Positions 55,001 through 64,000 of a stretch of DNA of 64,000 nucleotides are shown piece after piece. The position numbers and the translations under genes were made by a program. Numbering within the stretch: the stretch's first letter is position 1; each line of letters begins with the position of its first letter. The stretch is from assembly GCF_001704415.2 (NCBI RefSeq), contig NC_030826.1:56253362-56317361 (forward strand), given 5' to 3'. Source of the DNA: Capra hircus. Taxonomy: Eukaryota > Chordata > Mammalia > Artiodactyla > Bovidae. The notes below the pieces were generated by a model. That model ran no database searches. It was given only the letters and a program-made list of their open reading frames with translations, and was not told the origin of the DNA.

Positions 55001-55650
55001 TCCTTCTGCTCGTCTAGCATCTGGGTCTTGGGAGGCTTAGCCCAGCAGCCCATTCAAACACCCTGGGGACTTCCCTGACCGAAGGGGACCCCAGCCTCAA
55101 CCCACAGGAGGGTGTCCACACGCAAGAGTCGGTTGCAAGACCTGTCACTCCAGCCTCCATCTCCCACCGTACCCGGCCACCACAACCACCCCCCAATGGC
55201 CACACAGATCGCATGTGGATCCTAGTTCCCAACCAGGGATCGAACCTGTGCCCCTGCATTGGAGGGCGAGTCTTAACCATGGCGCCAGGGAAGGCCCTCC
55301 AGCGCCCCTTTCATTCTGTGTTTCCGCAGCCCCGCTGTCTGCCACGCCCCAGCCTGCAGGTCTCGCCCCGCCCCTGCTGATAAGATAAGGCTGGCTCAGC
55401 TGGGAGGCTTCACTCGGCCCAGGCTTGGCAAGGAACAGGCCTGGCTTGGCGGGACAGGCCTGGCGGGAGGAAAGGCCAGGCTTCTGAGGGCGTGGATGCA
55501 CCAGGAGGGGGTGCACGTGACCTTCAGGCTGAGGGCAGGGTCACACTGCTTGAACAAAGTCCCAGATGTCCAAGGCTCCGTCATCTTGGTGGTGAAAAAA
55601 CCGCCGGCTCACGGGGCTCCAGGCGGCCATCAGTGGAGAGGCCATGGGTA
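51878..55650 (-). CDS. DNAI2: DNAI2, dynein axonemal intermediate chain 2, 3' part, frame-broken as written
   Basis: WD-repeat intermediate chain of the outer dynein arm that drives ciliary beating; loss causes primary ciliary dyskinesia in people. Four coding exons are recognisable in order: 55522-55650 (AAWSPV ... DIWDF ... QCDPALSLK, last WD repeat), 54826-54967 (VCDEALFCL ... ACGSQLGTTT), 53824-54047 (IFERET ... KILEARHREMRLKEK ... FTELKKKEAEAMKK) and the terminal acidic exon 51878-52006. The first three contain many one-base frame breaks, so no continuous frame exists as written; splice sites and protein similarity remain clear. Exons for the N-terminal three quarters are not in the window. 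Orientation and distance to KIF19 match human. I favour sequence error over a dead gene. Confidence 0.88.
52915..53032 (-). mobile_element. CHR-type SINE
   Basis: Reverse copy in the last DNAI2 intron: tagttccctgaccagcgata, gaaccactggacccgccggg. Confidence 0.9.
53824..54047 (-). CDS. DNAI2: DNAI2 penultimate exon, with frame breaks
   Basis: Acceptor reverse ccccag, then ATATTCGAGCG. Reads IFERET, KILEARHREMRLKEK and FTELKKKEAEAMKK in different frames. At least five one- or two-base losses or gains separate them, mostly in runs of G or T. The 3' donor (AAATCT then GTAGGG) is my best guess. Confidence 0.82.
54826..54967 (-). CDS. DNAI2: DNAI2 exon, with two frame breaks
   Basis: Acceptor reverse cctccagcag, then GTCTGTGACG; donor after TCTGCG (GTAGGT). 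VCDEALFCLR and ACGSQLGTTT are in one frame; LLEVSNGL and NEKNMASA need a missing C in two CCC runs. Confidence 0.85.
55195..55300 (-). mobile_element. CHR-type SINE
   Basis: Reverse copy in a DNAI2 intron: tagttcccaaccagggatcg, cttaaccatggcgccaggga. Confidence 0.88.
55522..55650 (-). CDS. DNAI2: DNAI2 exon (last WD repeat), with frame breaks
   Basis: Acceptor reverse tccctacag; donor after CTGAAG (GTCACG). AAWSPV, FTTKM, GALDIWDF and QCDPALSLK lie in different frames because of four or more one-base losses, including one in a run of six T. Confidence 0.82.
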
Positions 55651-55852
55651 CTGTAGGGAGCCAGGACCTCTGCTCAGGGACCACGGGGGGACTGGATGCA
55701 GGGAGAGCCTGCTGAGCTGAGACCCGCTATCCAGCCCTCCCCGGCTCCTGGTCTCAGCCTGGAAGTTCTTCCTGGTGTCTGACTTCTAGCCATGGCCAGC
55801 CACCACCCACGGTTCACAGTTTGCACTGTAAAGGGTTTTGGTGTTTCTCCTA

Positions 55853-56125
55853 TGGGGGGGCATTAGGGGGCGGGGAGAGAGCGGGGGGGCATTAGGGGGC
55901 AGGGAGAGAGCGGTGGGGGCATTAGGGGGCCGGCGAGAGAGCGATGGGGGCATTAGGGGGGGGAGAGAGCTGTGGAGGGCATTGGGGGGGCGGGGAGAGA
56001 GCCGGGGCATTAGGGGGGCGTGGGGGAAAGAGCCGGGAGGGCATTAGGGGCGGCGGAGAGAGCCGGGGGCCGTTAGGGGGCGTGGCGGGGAGAGGGCCGG
56101 GGGCGTTAGGGGCGGGGAGAGCGGA
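55853..56125 (+). repeat. G-rich minisatellite, right copy
   Basis: Eight or so units of the same 30-35 bp repeat, in the same orientation as the array at 50170-51116. It starts abruptly after ctcctatggg and becomes CpG-richer at its right end. Confidence 0.94.
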
Positions 56126-57880
56126 GGGGCGAAGCCGGCTCGCAGGCCCGAGCCGGACTCCAGACTCCGAAGGGCGCGCGTTGCTGGAGAGGACAGGGTC
56201 CCGCGCGGCTGGGCGGGGGCGGCTGACGCGGGGGCAGCAGGGCCCCGGGGGCTGTGAAGCTGGGAAGGGTCACAGCACGCGGGCTCTGAAGTCACTCACG
56301 ACGAGGACGAGAGCCTGCCGCGGGGGAGACACCTGGCAGTGCGAGGAAGCGGAGCGGCGGGGGTGGGGGCGCCCCAGGGGAGCGGGGCTTCCAGCCTGGG
56401 CGGGTGGGGGGTGGCGGGTGGGGGGTCCTCTGCTCTGGGCCGGGGGCGGGGTGCGCAGTGGAAGGCCCTGCGGGGGCTGCTGCTTGGAGTTCTTGGGGGG
56501 CAGAGGGCAGTTCGTTTAGAAAGAGGGTCCCATGGGGGTGGAGAGTGTGCGATGCAGGGGCCGGAAGGGAGGTGACAGGAAGCTGTCCCGGCCCCCGCGC
56601 TCCCCCGGGGACGCCCATAGTGCAGCGGGGACCCGGGCCCCTGGGAGCTGTGTGCCACACGCGGGCGCGGGCCAGCCCAGAGGAGGAAGGAAGCGCTCGG
56701 GGGGGCTTCGGGGCCGCCGAGGTCAGACCCGGGCCGGGGGAGGCCAGAGCCGACCGCAGGTCCAACATGACCCAAAGCCGCCCCCTGCGCTGAACGAGGA
56801 GGGCGGTTCGGGAGGGTGAGGGGGCAGCGCTGGCTGGAAAATGAGCTCAGATCCCCGTGGCCTTGGGGTTTCAGGGGAGGGGCGCCGTTTTCTCCCGGGA
56901 GGCAGTAGGGAGCCACAGAAGGTCTTTGCGGGAGGGATGCTGGCAGTCCCTGCGGAAGATAAATTCTCTTGAGTTTGGATTTAAAAAAAATGTTGGTCTG
57001 CAGGGCAGCCTTGGCTTTGGTCCCAGAGAAGCTGCCTACCCAAGGAGCGGGGAGGCAGGGGGATAGGACTGCTGCCGCCAAGGTCAAGGTGCTGCTCACG
57101 TTCCCGGGGAGAGAGGGGGGCGGGGAGAGGGCAGAGAGGCGAGGGGTGGGGGTGGGGGGAGCGGCGGGGGGGTGGGGGACCGAAGTTCCCCGTCTAAATA
57201 AAGAAAGTGAAACTGGCGGTGGCCGTGAAATGGGCCCTCGCAGGTGCGCCTTGTGTCTTCACTTCCTGCCGTCGGTCAGCTTCCTGAGCCCTCCAGAGGG
57301 GCTCTTCCCAGGAAGACCAGAGCCGGAAGGAAGCAGGGCGGGAAACTTGGAAAGTCCCTGACTCGGGAGCATCAGTTAAAAGGACTTGGAGACAGAGCTT
57401 TTCTCTCTGATCAGGGCGTGGCTGGAAACCTGAGCTTAGTCTGAGGGTCCCGCGGGCCTGCGGAAGCCGGAAGGAGACGGGATCTCCCGGCTGGCCCAGG
57501 GCAGGGCGGGCAGCGCTGGAGCGATGCTGCCTGTGGGAAGCCCCGGCTTGGGGGGAAAGGGCTTGCCCGTGGGATGAGTCACCTCCGCCCCAGGACGGAG
57601 GGAGCAGAGGGCAGAGTCGGGGTGGGAGGTCGGGGTGGGAGCGGCCTACAGCTCCCCCGCTCCGCCTCGTCTGTATTCCACAGGCGCTTCGCGCGGGAGT
57701 CGCAGAGCCCCGCGGCGGTTCCTCTGGACTTCGGACCTGGCCTGCTGGGTTGGAATCTCATCAGCGCTCCTTCCTAGTTCTGGGCCAGGCCTCCGGCGGT
57801 GTACAGGTTCTCTCTCGAACACGGAGCGGGTGGGAAGGGCATCCATGTGACATGAGGACTAACTCTTGAAAACACGCTTG
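56126..57880. other. GC-rich block, no gene recognised
   Basis: CpG-dense at 56080-56370 (gaagggcgcgcgttgctgga, gcgggggcggctgacgcggg), then G-rich to 57180. The long proline-rich frames on the minus strand are composition artefacts as far as I can tell. If DNAI2 continues to the right, this would be intronic. Confidence 0.4.
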
Positions 57881-57883
57881 GGA

Positions 57884-58108
57884 TTTCCCTGGCGGTCCAG
57901 TGGTTAAGACTTTGCCCTCCGACAAAGGGGTGTGGGTTTGATCCCTGGTCGGGGAGCTAGGATCCCACAGGCCTCAAGGCCAAAAAAAACAAACTTAGAA
58001 TATTGTAACACTATTGTAACTAAAGTCAATATTGTAACTAAACAACAATATTGTAACTAAAGTCAATAAAGACTTTAAAATAGTCCACATTAAAAAAAAA
58101 AACAAAAA
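57884..58108 (+). mobile_element. CHR-type SINE with an expanded tail
   Basis: Forward copy: gatttccctggcggtccagt, tttgatccctggtcggggag. The tail motif caatattgtaactaaa is repeated about four times at 57999-58075 before the ataaagactttaaaatagtc end. Confidence 0.93.
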
Positions 58109-58279
58109 CCTGTAGAAAAGGGCCTTCCCTATATTAAATCCAGGGGCTCCAGTCCACTTCTTTCCCTCCTCCATCCCACTTCAACTCACTCAAACTTTTC
58201 CTAGACTACATGCGAAGTTCAAAAATTCGCTTCTATTTCTACATTTTCAGTAGTGAGCATATATTTACAGGGGAACAAG

Positions 58280-58345
58280 CTGCTCTGACATCTCAGCTCC
58301 AGGCTGAAGTGCTAGAATAGGGCTGGTTTGACTCATCGGGAGAGT
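58280..58345 (+). repeat. Left arm of a 65-bp inverted repeat
   Basis: ctgctctgacatctcagctc ... agtgctagaatagggctggt ... gactcatc recurs inverted at 61004-61070 with about four differences. Confidence 0.9.
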
Positions 58346-59660
58346 CTCTCTTCTGGGGAACAGAGGATGGGACAACATGGTCCTATTTGCCTCTGATCAT
58401 CTCTAGCAGGTGTTTCTGGGAAGTGTGTGCCCCGGAGTCACTGCAGGAGCTCTTCTCCTTAGGTTGGAGAGGATGGAGGGGAATCATTCCTTATCATAGA
58501 GGGGCATCCTGGAGGTGACTGGGAGGTCTCGCTTGGCTAAGATCATTCTACGTGGAGTTCCTGAAGCCACATTCCCGTGTTCCTACCTGCTTCCATCCCC
58601 GACTCACTCACTCACTCACCTCACCTGGAAGCCATGGAGTTGCAACTCAGGTTGAGAAACAAGACGTCCTGTTACTTCTGAACTGAGCTGATCGGTTTCG
58701 ATAGACAGGCGGGATTTAATCAATTGTCTTGCAAGGAAAGCAAAGTTTCATCAAACTCCAATGTATTTTCACCACACTATTCTCCTTCTCTCATGCATCT
58801 TGGACTAAAATAAAACAATGTAGGTTCCACAAACATTTGGATGAATATAGTCACTTATCCTGAACACCACTTCGACTGCACAGGTTTTCCTTTCTCCCCC
58901 CACCTTGTCCAATTCATCAAGTCAACTCCCATTCGCTACTCAAATACAATTTATTTCCATCCCAAGCCATTCCAAAAAGGACTTGTGGCGGACCAAAACC
59001 TAGAGAATGAAACCAATCATACATGAATTCAAATAGGAAGACAGATTGGAGAAAAAAACATGAAAAATTGAACATTCGTTCCAGTTCCTGCAAGAGAGCC
59101 TGATGCCAGATTTGTTCTGCTGCTCAGGGTGGGAAATGCCTGGGTACACATCTCTTTTTGACCAAGGAAAAGGATATGCTGTGATTTCCGTTTTCATGGA
59201 ACTAAACTTGGAAGGAGATTTCTTTTGTGGTGTTTGTTAGACAGAATAGACACTGTCTTGACAGTAGTTTGGGGTCAAGTCAGATTTTTTTCAAAAAGAA
59301 ATCCACGTGATTTGTTCCTGTAATGACTTCTGGTAACCGCTGGAAAGCCTCACACTGTAGATTTGCCCAGAGATGCCGATTCGACGTGGGCATTTGAAAG
59401 CACACCGGTGGAAGAATTTTTGGAGGCAGGTGTTATTTCGTAACGTACTGGCCACTGTTTTCTTTGGCGTCTTTGGAAGTGCGAGCATTATGTCGTGACT
59501 GTCGTCAGCCAAGTCCTCACGATTTTTAATAGGATGCCTTTGGGAGAATCCTGCGACATGCAAGTGGGGACTAAGGAGGAGCTGGGGATGTGGCCGTCTG
59601 GACACGGGTCCGCGTGGTCTAGTGCTCGTCCACACTCTTGGTTCGTTTATGCCTTTCCTC
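58346..59660. other. AT-richer sequence, nothing recognised
   Basis: No ruminant repeat I know and no supported exon. The longest minus-strand frame is 59291-59635 (114 codons), similar to nothing I recognise. Confidence 0.35.
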
Positions 59661-59666
59661 TTTCAG

Positions 59667-59880
59667 GGCTTCCCCGGTGGCTGAGACGGTAAACAATCCT
59701 GCAACGCGGGAGACCTGGGTTCCATCTCTGGGTTGGGAAGATCCCCTGGAAAAAGGAAAGGCTACCCACCCCAGTATTCTGGCCTGGAGAATTCCGTGGA
59801 CAGAGGATCCTGGCGGGCTACAGTTCATGGGGTCAGCTGCACAGAGCTGGACACGACCCAGCGACTTTCACTTTCACGTT
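59667..59880 (+). mobile_element. Bov-tA SINE
   Basis: Forward copy: ggcttccccggtggctgaga, caacgcgggagacctgggtt, ccccagtattctggcctgga, ctttcactttcac end. Confidence 0.95.
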
Positions 59881-59936
59881 ATGCCTCTTTCACGGTTGGA
59901 TCAGTGAGGCGCACAGGAGACGCTTGATACAAAATG

Positions 59937-60150
59937 CGTGTGCGCTTAATCGCTCAGTCGTGTCCGACTCTTTGTGACCCCCTAGACTGTAGCCCGCCAG
60001 CCTCCTCTGTCCATGGGGATTCTCCAGGCAAGAATACTGGAGTGGGTTGCCACACCCTCCTCCAGGGGATCTTCCCAAACCAGCGATCCAATTCAGGTCT
60101 CTTGCATTGCAGGCGGATTTTTCAGCATCCGAGCCACCAGGGAAGCCTTA
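59937..60150 (-). mobile_element. Bov-tA SINE
   Basis: Reverse copy: taatcgctcagtcgtgtccg, caggcaagaatactggagtg, ccgagccaccagggaagcct. With its neighbour it forms a head-to-head inverted pair. Confidence 0.95.
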
Positions 60151-61003
60151 ATGTAAAATGGTAAGCTGTAAATTAGAACTCAAGACAAGGAAGGGGTTCC
60201 CTGGTGGTCTAGTGGTTAGCACAGCCTCACCCCAAGCTGTTGAGTCAGAATCTGCGTTTTTACAAGATCCCTGGGAGACTGCTATGTGCATTAAAGTTTG
60301 AGAAGGTTGAAGAGCGGACTCTGGGGAGCGCTGAACAACTCTGACCGGGGGCTGGGATTTCCTGAGGTGACGAGTCTTGCCTGACGTCCCCAGTGGGTCA
60401 ACGGTAGGTTTGGAATCAGCATCCAGGTGCCCTGAGTCCTAATTATGTTCCTTCTTCCCACCCTACCTTGTCCCCTTCACCTGGGAAATGAGGCTGCTTG
60501 GCGAGATCCTTGTTGGAGTCGTAAACTGTGCGGTTTGTCACCCGAGCAAGGTCGCCTTAGAGAGTGCCAGAGGACCGTGAACGTCTGCAGGCTGGCAGGC
60601 GACACACAGTGCCTCAGGTGGCCACTCTGCCCACCTAAGCTTCTCCCAGTCGACAGAGCCCGCTCACAGCTGTTAAGTAAGTTAAACAGCAGAAATATCC
60701 AGTGACCAGATGATCGTAACGTTCTATCTTTTCAATAAAATCTGATTCTCAAGGAAACTACACACAATCTCCTAATAGACAAGTCACCATCTCACCTAAT
60801 TGAGAAAACAGAAAGCCTAAGGCAAAAAATGAAAGAGTGGGGAAACAGGTTCGCCAGTTATGAGATTCTGCAATCGGTCTGCTCTCCCCACCCCCGGGAG
60901 TCTGGGAGCCTGGCTGAAGCGGGGCTTTCCCGCCCTCGTTATGCTCCCTGGCGGCTGCCTGGCCGGGCTGACGTCACATCTGCTGGCTTTCAGCCAAGTC
61001 ATC
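60151..61003. other. Unrecognised spacer
   Basis: Apart from a 30-base SINE-head relic near 60197 (ttccctggtggtctagtggt), nothing identified. Confidence 0.35.
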
Positions 61004-61070
61004 TCCGGATGAGTCAACCAGCCCTATTCTAGCACTTCAGCCTGGAGCTGAGATGTCAGGGCAGCTTGGC
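61004..61070 (-). repeat. Right arm of the 65-bp inverted repeat
   Basis: gatgagtcaaccagccctat ... gcctggagctgagatgtcag is the reverse complement of 58280-58345. Confidence 0.9.
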
Positions 61071-61334
61071 AGGAACTCCGCTCTTCCGCTGGGATGGGAA
61101 CCCGGTTATCTAGAGCCTGGTTTGTTGACTGCGCCTCTGACGGCAGCTGCCCAGCTCTAGGCAAGGCCCCGTTTTTCATGGAACGCTGCTGCTGGACCTG
61201 GGAGGGCTCACCCTGTCGGAAACTGGGGGCTTGAGTCGCCCCTTTACAGATGAAGAAATTGAGGCCGGGGGGAGGGAAGTGGCTGTCAGGTGACACTGCT
61301 TTAATTCATTTTGTGCTCTTTCTGTTATACCATC

Positions 61335-61425
61335 TTTCAGTTCAGTTCAGTCGCTCAGTCGTGTCCGACTCTTTGCGACCCCATGAATCGCAGCACGACA
61401 GGCCTCCCTGTCCATCACCAATGAC
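61335..61425 (-). mobile_element. BovB 3' end fragment
   Basis: Reverse copy beginning agttcagttcagtcgctcag, then tcgtgtccgactctttgcga; only about 90 bases remain. Confidence 0.92.
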
Positions 61426-61922
61426 ACTAATATTAGTAACAGCCACAACTGGCACCTGCCGATTGGCGTCCTGTCTATCACGTAGGCAGTCATTGTGCCA
61501 TTCCCATTTCACAGAGGGGTTAAGGAACTTTCTCGGACTCACACAGTTGGTTGGTTAGTAAGTAGCAGTGTGGCAATGTGAGCCCACATAATCTGACTTC
61601 AGATCCCATTCTCTCACCTCCATTGACTGCTCCAAGAGTCCTCACATTATTCTGGAAGGATACAGGACTCAGACCATGGGTGCAATGGAGCCACTAGAGA
61701 TGGTAACTTTTAACAGTCCCCCCAAACTGTGGTTTATCTGACATTCACCACTTGTCAGTTCCGGTTCTAAGTGTTTTAAAAACATTGTTAAATTTTATAT
61801 TGGAGTATAGTTGATTTACAGTATTGTGTTAGTTTCAGGTATACAGCAAAGTGATCCAGTTATACGTGTAAATAGATACGTCATTCTTTTTCAGATTATT
61901 TCCCATTTGGGTTGTTATAGAT

Positions 61923-62128
61923 TACTGAGCATAGCCTCTCTTCGCGACCCCAGGAGCCGTAGCCAGCCAGGCTCCTCCGTCAAGGAGTTTTCCAGGCACA
62001 AAGACTGGAGTGGGCTGCCATTGCTGCTCCAGGGGATCTTCCTGACCCAGGGATCGAACTTGAGTCTCTTGCGTCTCTTGCATTGGCCGGCAGATTTTTT
62101 GCTCTTGCGCCGCCTAGGAAGCCCTCAT
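61923..62128 (-). mobile_element. Bov-tA SINE inside L1
   Basis: Reverse copy: caggcacaaagactggagtg, gggatcttcctgacccaggg, cgccgcctaggaagccctca. Confidence 0.92.
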
Positions 62129-62189
62129 TAACACTCTCTGCTGTATACAGTAGGTCCTTGTTGATCATCTATTTTATTTATATATAGTA

Positions 62190-63733
62190 GTGTGACCTGG
62201 GATAACCACGATGGTGTGGTCACTCACCTAGAGCCAGACATCCTGGAGTGTGAAGTCAGGTGGGCCTTAGGAAGCATCACTACAAACAAAACTAGTGGAG
62301 GTGATAGAATCCCAGCTGAGCTGTTTCAGATCCTAAAAGATGGTGCTGTTAAAGTATTGCACTCAGTACGCCACCAAATTTGGAAAACTCAGCAGTGGCC
62401 ACAGGACTGAAAAAGATCAGTTTTCATTCCAATCCCAAAGAAAGGCAATGCCAAAGAATTCAAACTACTGTACAATCAATTGTGCTCATTTCACATCCTA
62501 GCAAGGTAATGCTCAAAACTTCTTCAAGCTAGGCTTCAACAGTACATGAACTGAGAACTTCCAGATATACAACCTGGATTTAGAAAAGGCAGAGGAACCA
62601 GAGATCAAATTGCCAACATCCACTGGATCATAGAAACAGCAAGGGAATTCCAGCAAAACATCTATTTCTGCTTCATTGACTACGCCTTTGTGTGGATCAC
62701 AACAAACTGTGGGACATTCTTAAAGAGATGGGAGTGCCAGACCACCTGACCTGCCTCCTGAGAAACCAGTTTGCAGGTCTGGAAGCAACAGCGAGAACCG
62801 GACATGGAACGATGGGCTGGTTCAAAATGGGAAAGGAGTACGTCAAGGCTGTATGTTGTCACTCTGCTTATTTAACTTCTATTCAGAGTACATCACGTGA
62901 AATGCTGGGCTGGATGAAGCAGAAGCTGGAATCAAGATTGCTTGGAGAAATATCAACAGCCTCAGATATGCAGATGACACCACCGTTATGGCAGAAAGTG
63001 AAGAAGAACCCAAGAGCCTCTTGGTGAAGGTGAAACAGGAGAGTGAAAAATCTGGCTTAAAACTCAACATTCAAAAATGAAGATCATGGCATCTGGTCCC
63101 ATCACTTCATGGCAAATAGACAGCGAAAGAATGGGAACAGTGTCAGATTTAATTTTCTTGGGCTCCAAAGTCACTGTGGATGGTGACTGCAGCCATGAAA
63201 TTAAAAGACACTTGCTCCTTGGAAGAAAAGCTATGACAAACCAAGACAGTGTATTAAGAAGCAGAGTCATTACTTTGCCAACAAAGGTTCATATAGTCAA
63301 AGCTATGGTTTTTCCAGTAGTCATGCATGGATGTGAGAGTTGACCCACAGAAAAGGTTGAGTGCAGAAGAACTGATGCCTTTGAACTGTGGTGTTGGAGA
63401 AGACTCTTGAGAGTCCCTTGGGCTGCAAAGAGATCAAACCAGTCCATTCTGAAGGAAATCAACCCTGAATATGCATTGGAAGGACTGATGCTGAAGCTGA
63501 GGCTCCAGTACTTTAGTCACCTGATGTGAAGAGCTGACTCTTTGGAACAGACCTTGATACTGGGAAAGATTGAGGGCAGGAGAAGGGGCGGCAGAAGATG
63601 AGATGGTTGGATGGCATCACTGACTCAAAGGACGTGAATCTGAGCAAACTCCCGGAGACAGACGACAGAGGAGCCTGGTGTGCTGTGGTACATGGGGTCA
63701 CAAAGAGCTGGACTTGACTTAGTGACTGAACAA
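62190..63733 (+). mobile_element. BovB LINE with reverse-transcriptase remnant
   Basis: About 1.5 kb of the 3' half of BovB. The reverse-transcriptase segment shows SGGDRIPAELFQILKDGAVK, PIPKKGNAKEF and the catalytic YADD (62967-62978), then GSKVTVDGDCSHEIKRHLLL and the ART2A-like end. In-frame stops and shifts break it, so it is dead. Confidence 0.95.
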
Positions 63734-63950
63734 TGAGTGTGGGCTTCCTGGTGGCTCAGCAGTAAAGAACCCACCAGCAATGCAGGAGATGAGGGTTTGG
63801 TCCCTGAGTTGGGAAGATCCCCTGGAGGAGAAAATGGCAACCCAGTTCAGTATTCTTGCCTGAAGAATCCCAGGGACAAAGGAGCCTGTGGAGGGCGACA
63901 GTTTATGGGGTCGCAAAGAGGCAGACATAGCATATGTGTGCGTGTGTGCG
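63734..63950 (+). mobile_element. Bov-tA SINE after BovB
   Basis: Forward copy: gggcttcctggtggctcagc, gaagatcccctggaggagaa, followed by a tgtgtgcgtgtgtgcgtgcg tail microsatellite. Confidence 0.94.
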
Positions 63951-64000
63951 TGCGTGTTAATTCCACATTCCTAATTTTATCCCTCCCCCTCCCTTTCCCT

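Larger units (their letters stand above)
61785..64000 (+). mobile_element. L1 fragment interrupted by three younger elements
   Basis: L1 3'-type sequence appears in three pieces: 61785-61922 (ttggagtatagttgatttac), 62129-62189 (gtatacagtaggtccttgtt) and 63951-64000 (cctaattttatccctccccc), in the order of one continuous element. Orientation relative to L1 coding was not established. Confidence 0.8.

Noticed and set aside
51878..55650. DNAI2 as a processed pseudogene
   Set aside because: Exons are separated by introns with good splice sites, in the right order and place next to KIF19, so this is the gene itself; breaks look like sequence error.
914..63950. tRNA-like sequences at SINE heads
   Set aside because: All are tRNA-derived heads of Bov-tA or CHR SINEs, diverged and without a foldable intact tRNA.

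Overview
This window is mammalian nuclear DNA from a ruminant, most probably cattle or a close bovid. It is dense with the ruminant-specific retrotransposons Bov-tA and BovB (ART2A 3' ends) and with tRNA-Glu-derived CHR SINEs. The gene order GPR142 - BTBD17 - KIF19 - DNAI2 is that of human 17q25.1, which corresponds to cattle chromosome 19, written here in reverse. The only coding sequence is split into vertebrate-type exons, so nearly every long open frame is a shadow or runs through a tandem repeat.

Layout. 1-1426 (minus): two coding exons of GPR142, a tryptophan/phenylalanine-sensing G-protein-coupled receptor, cut by the left edge; a weak candidate upstream exon ends at 2110. 2111-8400: intergenic, with a BovB fragment, a 1.2-kb minisatellite carrying about thirty CACGTG E-boxes, CHR SINEs and a CA microsatellite. 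8290-13254 (plus): BTBD17, complete in three exons (478 codons), with an RFX X-box, a TATA box and a signal peptide. 14370-42400 (minus): KIF19, complete in twenty coding exons whose spliced frame is exactly 998 codons, from a CpG-island start near 42.4 kb to a polyadenylation signal at 14385. 42.9-51.8 kb: intergenic, with SINEs, a possible TATA promoter and a G-rich minisatellite that runs into a 25-N assembly gap (51117-51141). 51878-55650 (minus): the last four coding exons of DNAI2, three of them full of one-base frame breaks. 55.85-64.0 kb: a second copy of the G-rich minisatellite, a GC-rich block, unrecognised sequence containing a 65-bp inverted repeat, and a nested L1/Bov-tA/BovB stack at the right edge.

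How the genes relate. KIF19 (a kinesin-8 that limits motile-cilium length) and DNAI2 (an outer dynein arm intermediate chain) are both motile-cilium genes in tandem. X-box (RFX) motifs occur in a KIF19 intron and just upstream of BTBD17. BTBD17 and KIF19 converge tail to tail. No bacterial, CRISPR, rRNA, tRNA-gene or viral gene features were seen. The strongest points for a second look are the X-boxes, the paired minisatellites with the gap and the indel-rich DNAI2 exons between them, an in-frame open KIF19 intron, a GC-AG KIF19 intron, and a DRY-to-DRH change in GPR142.
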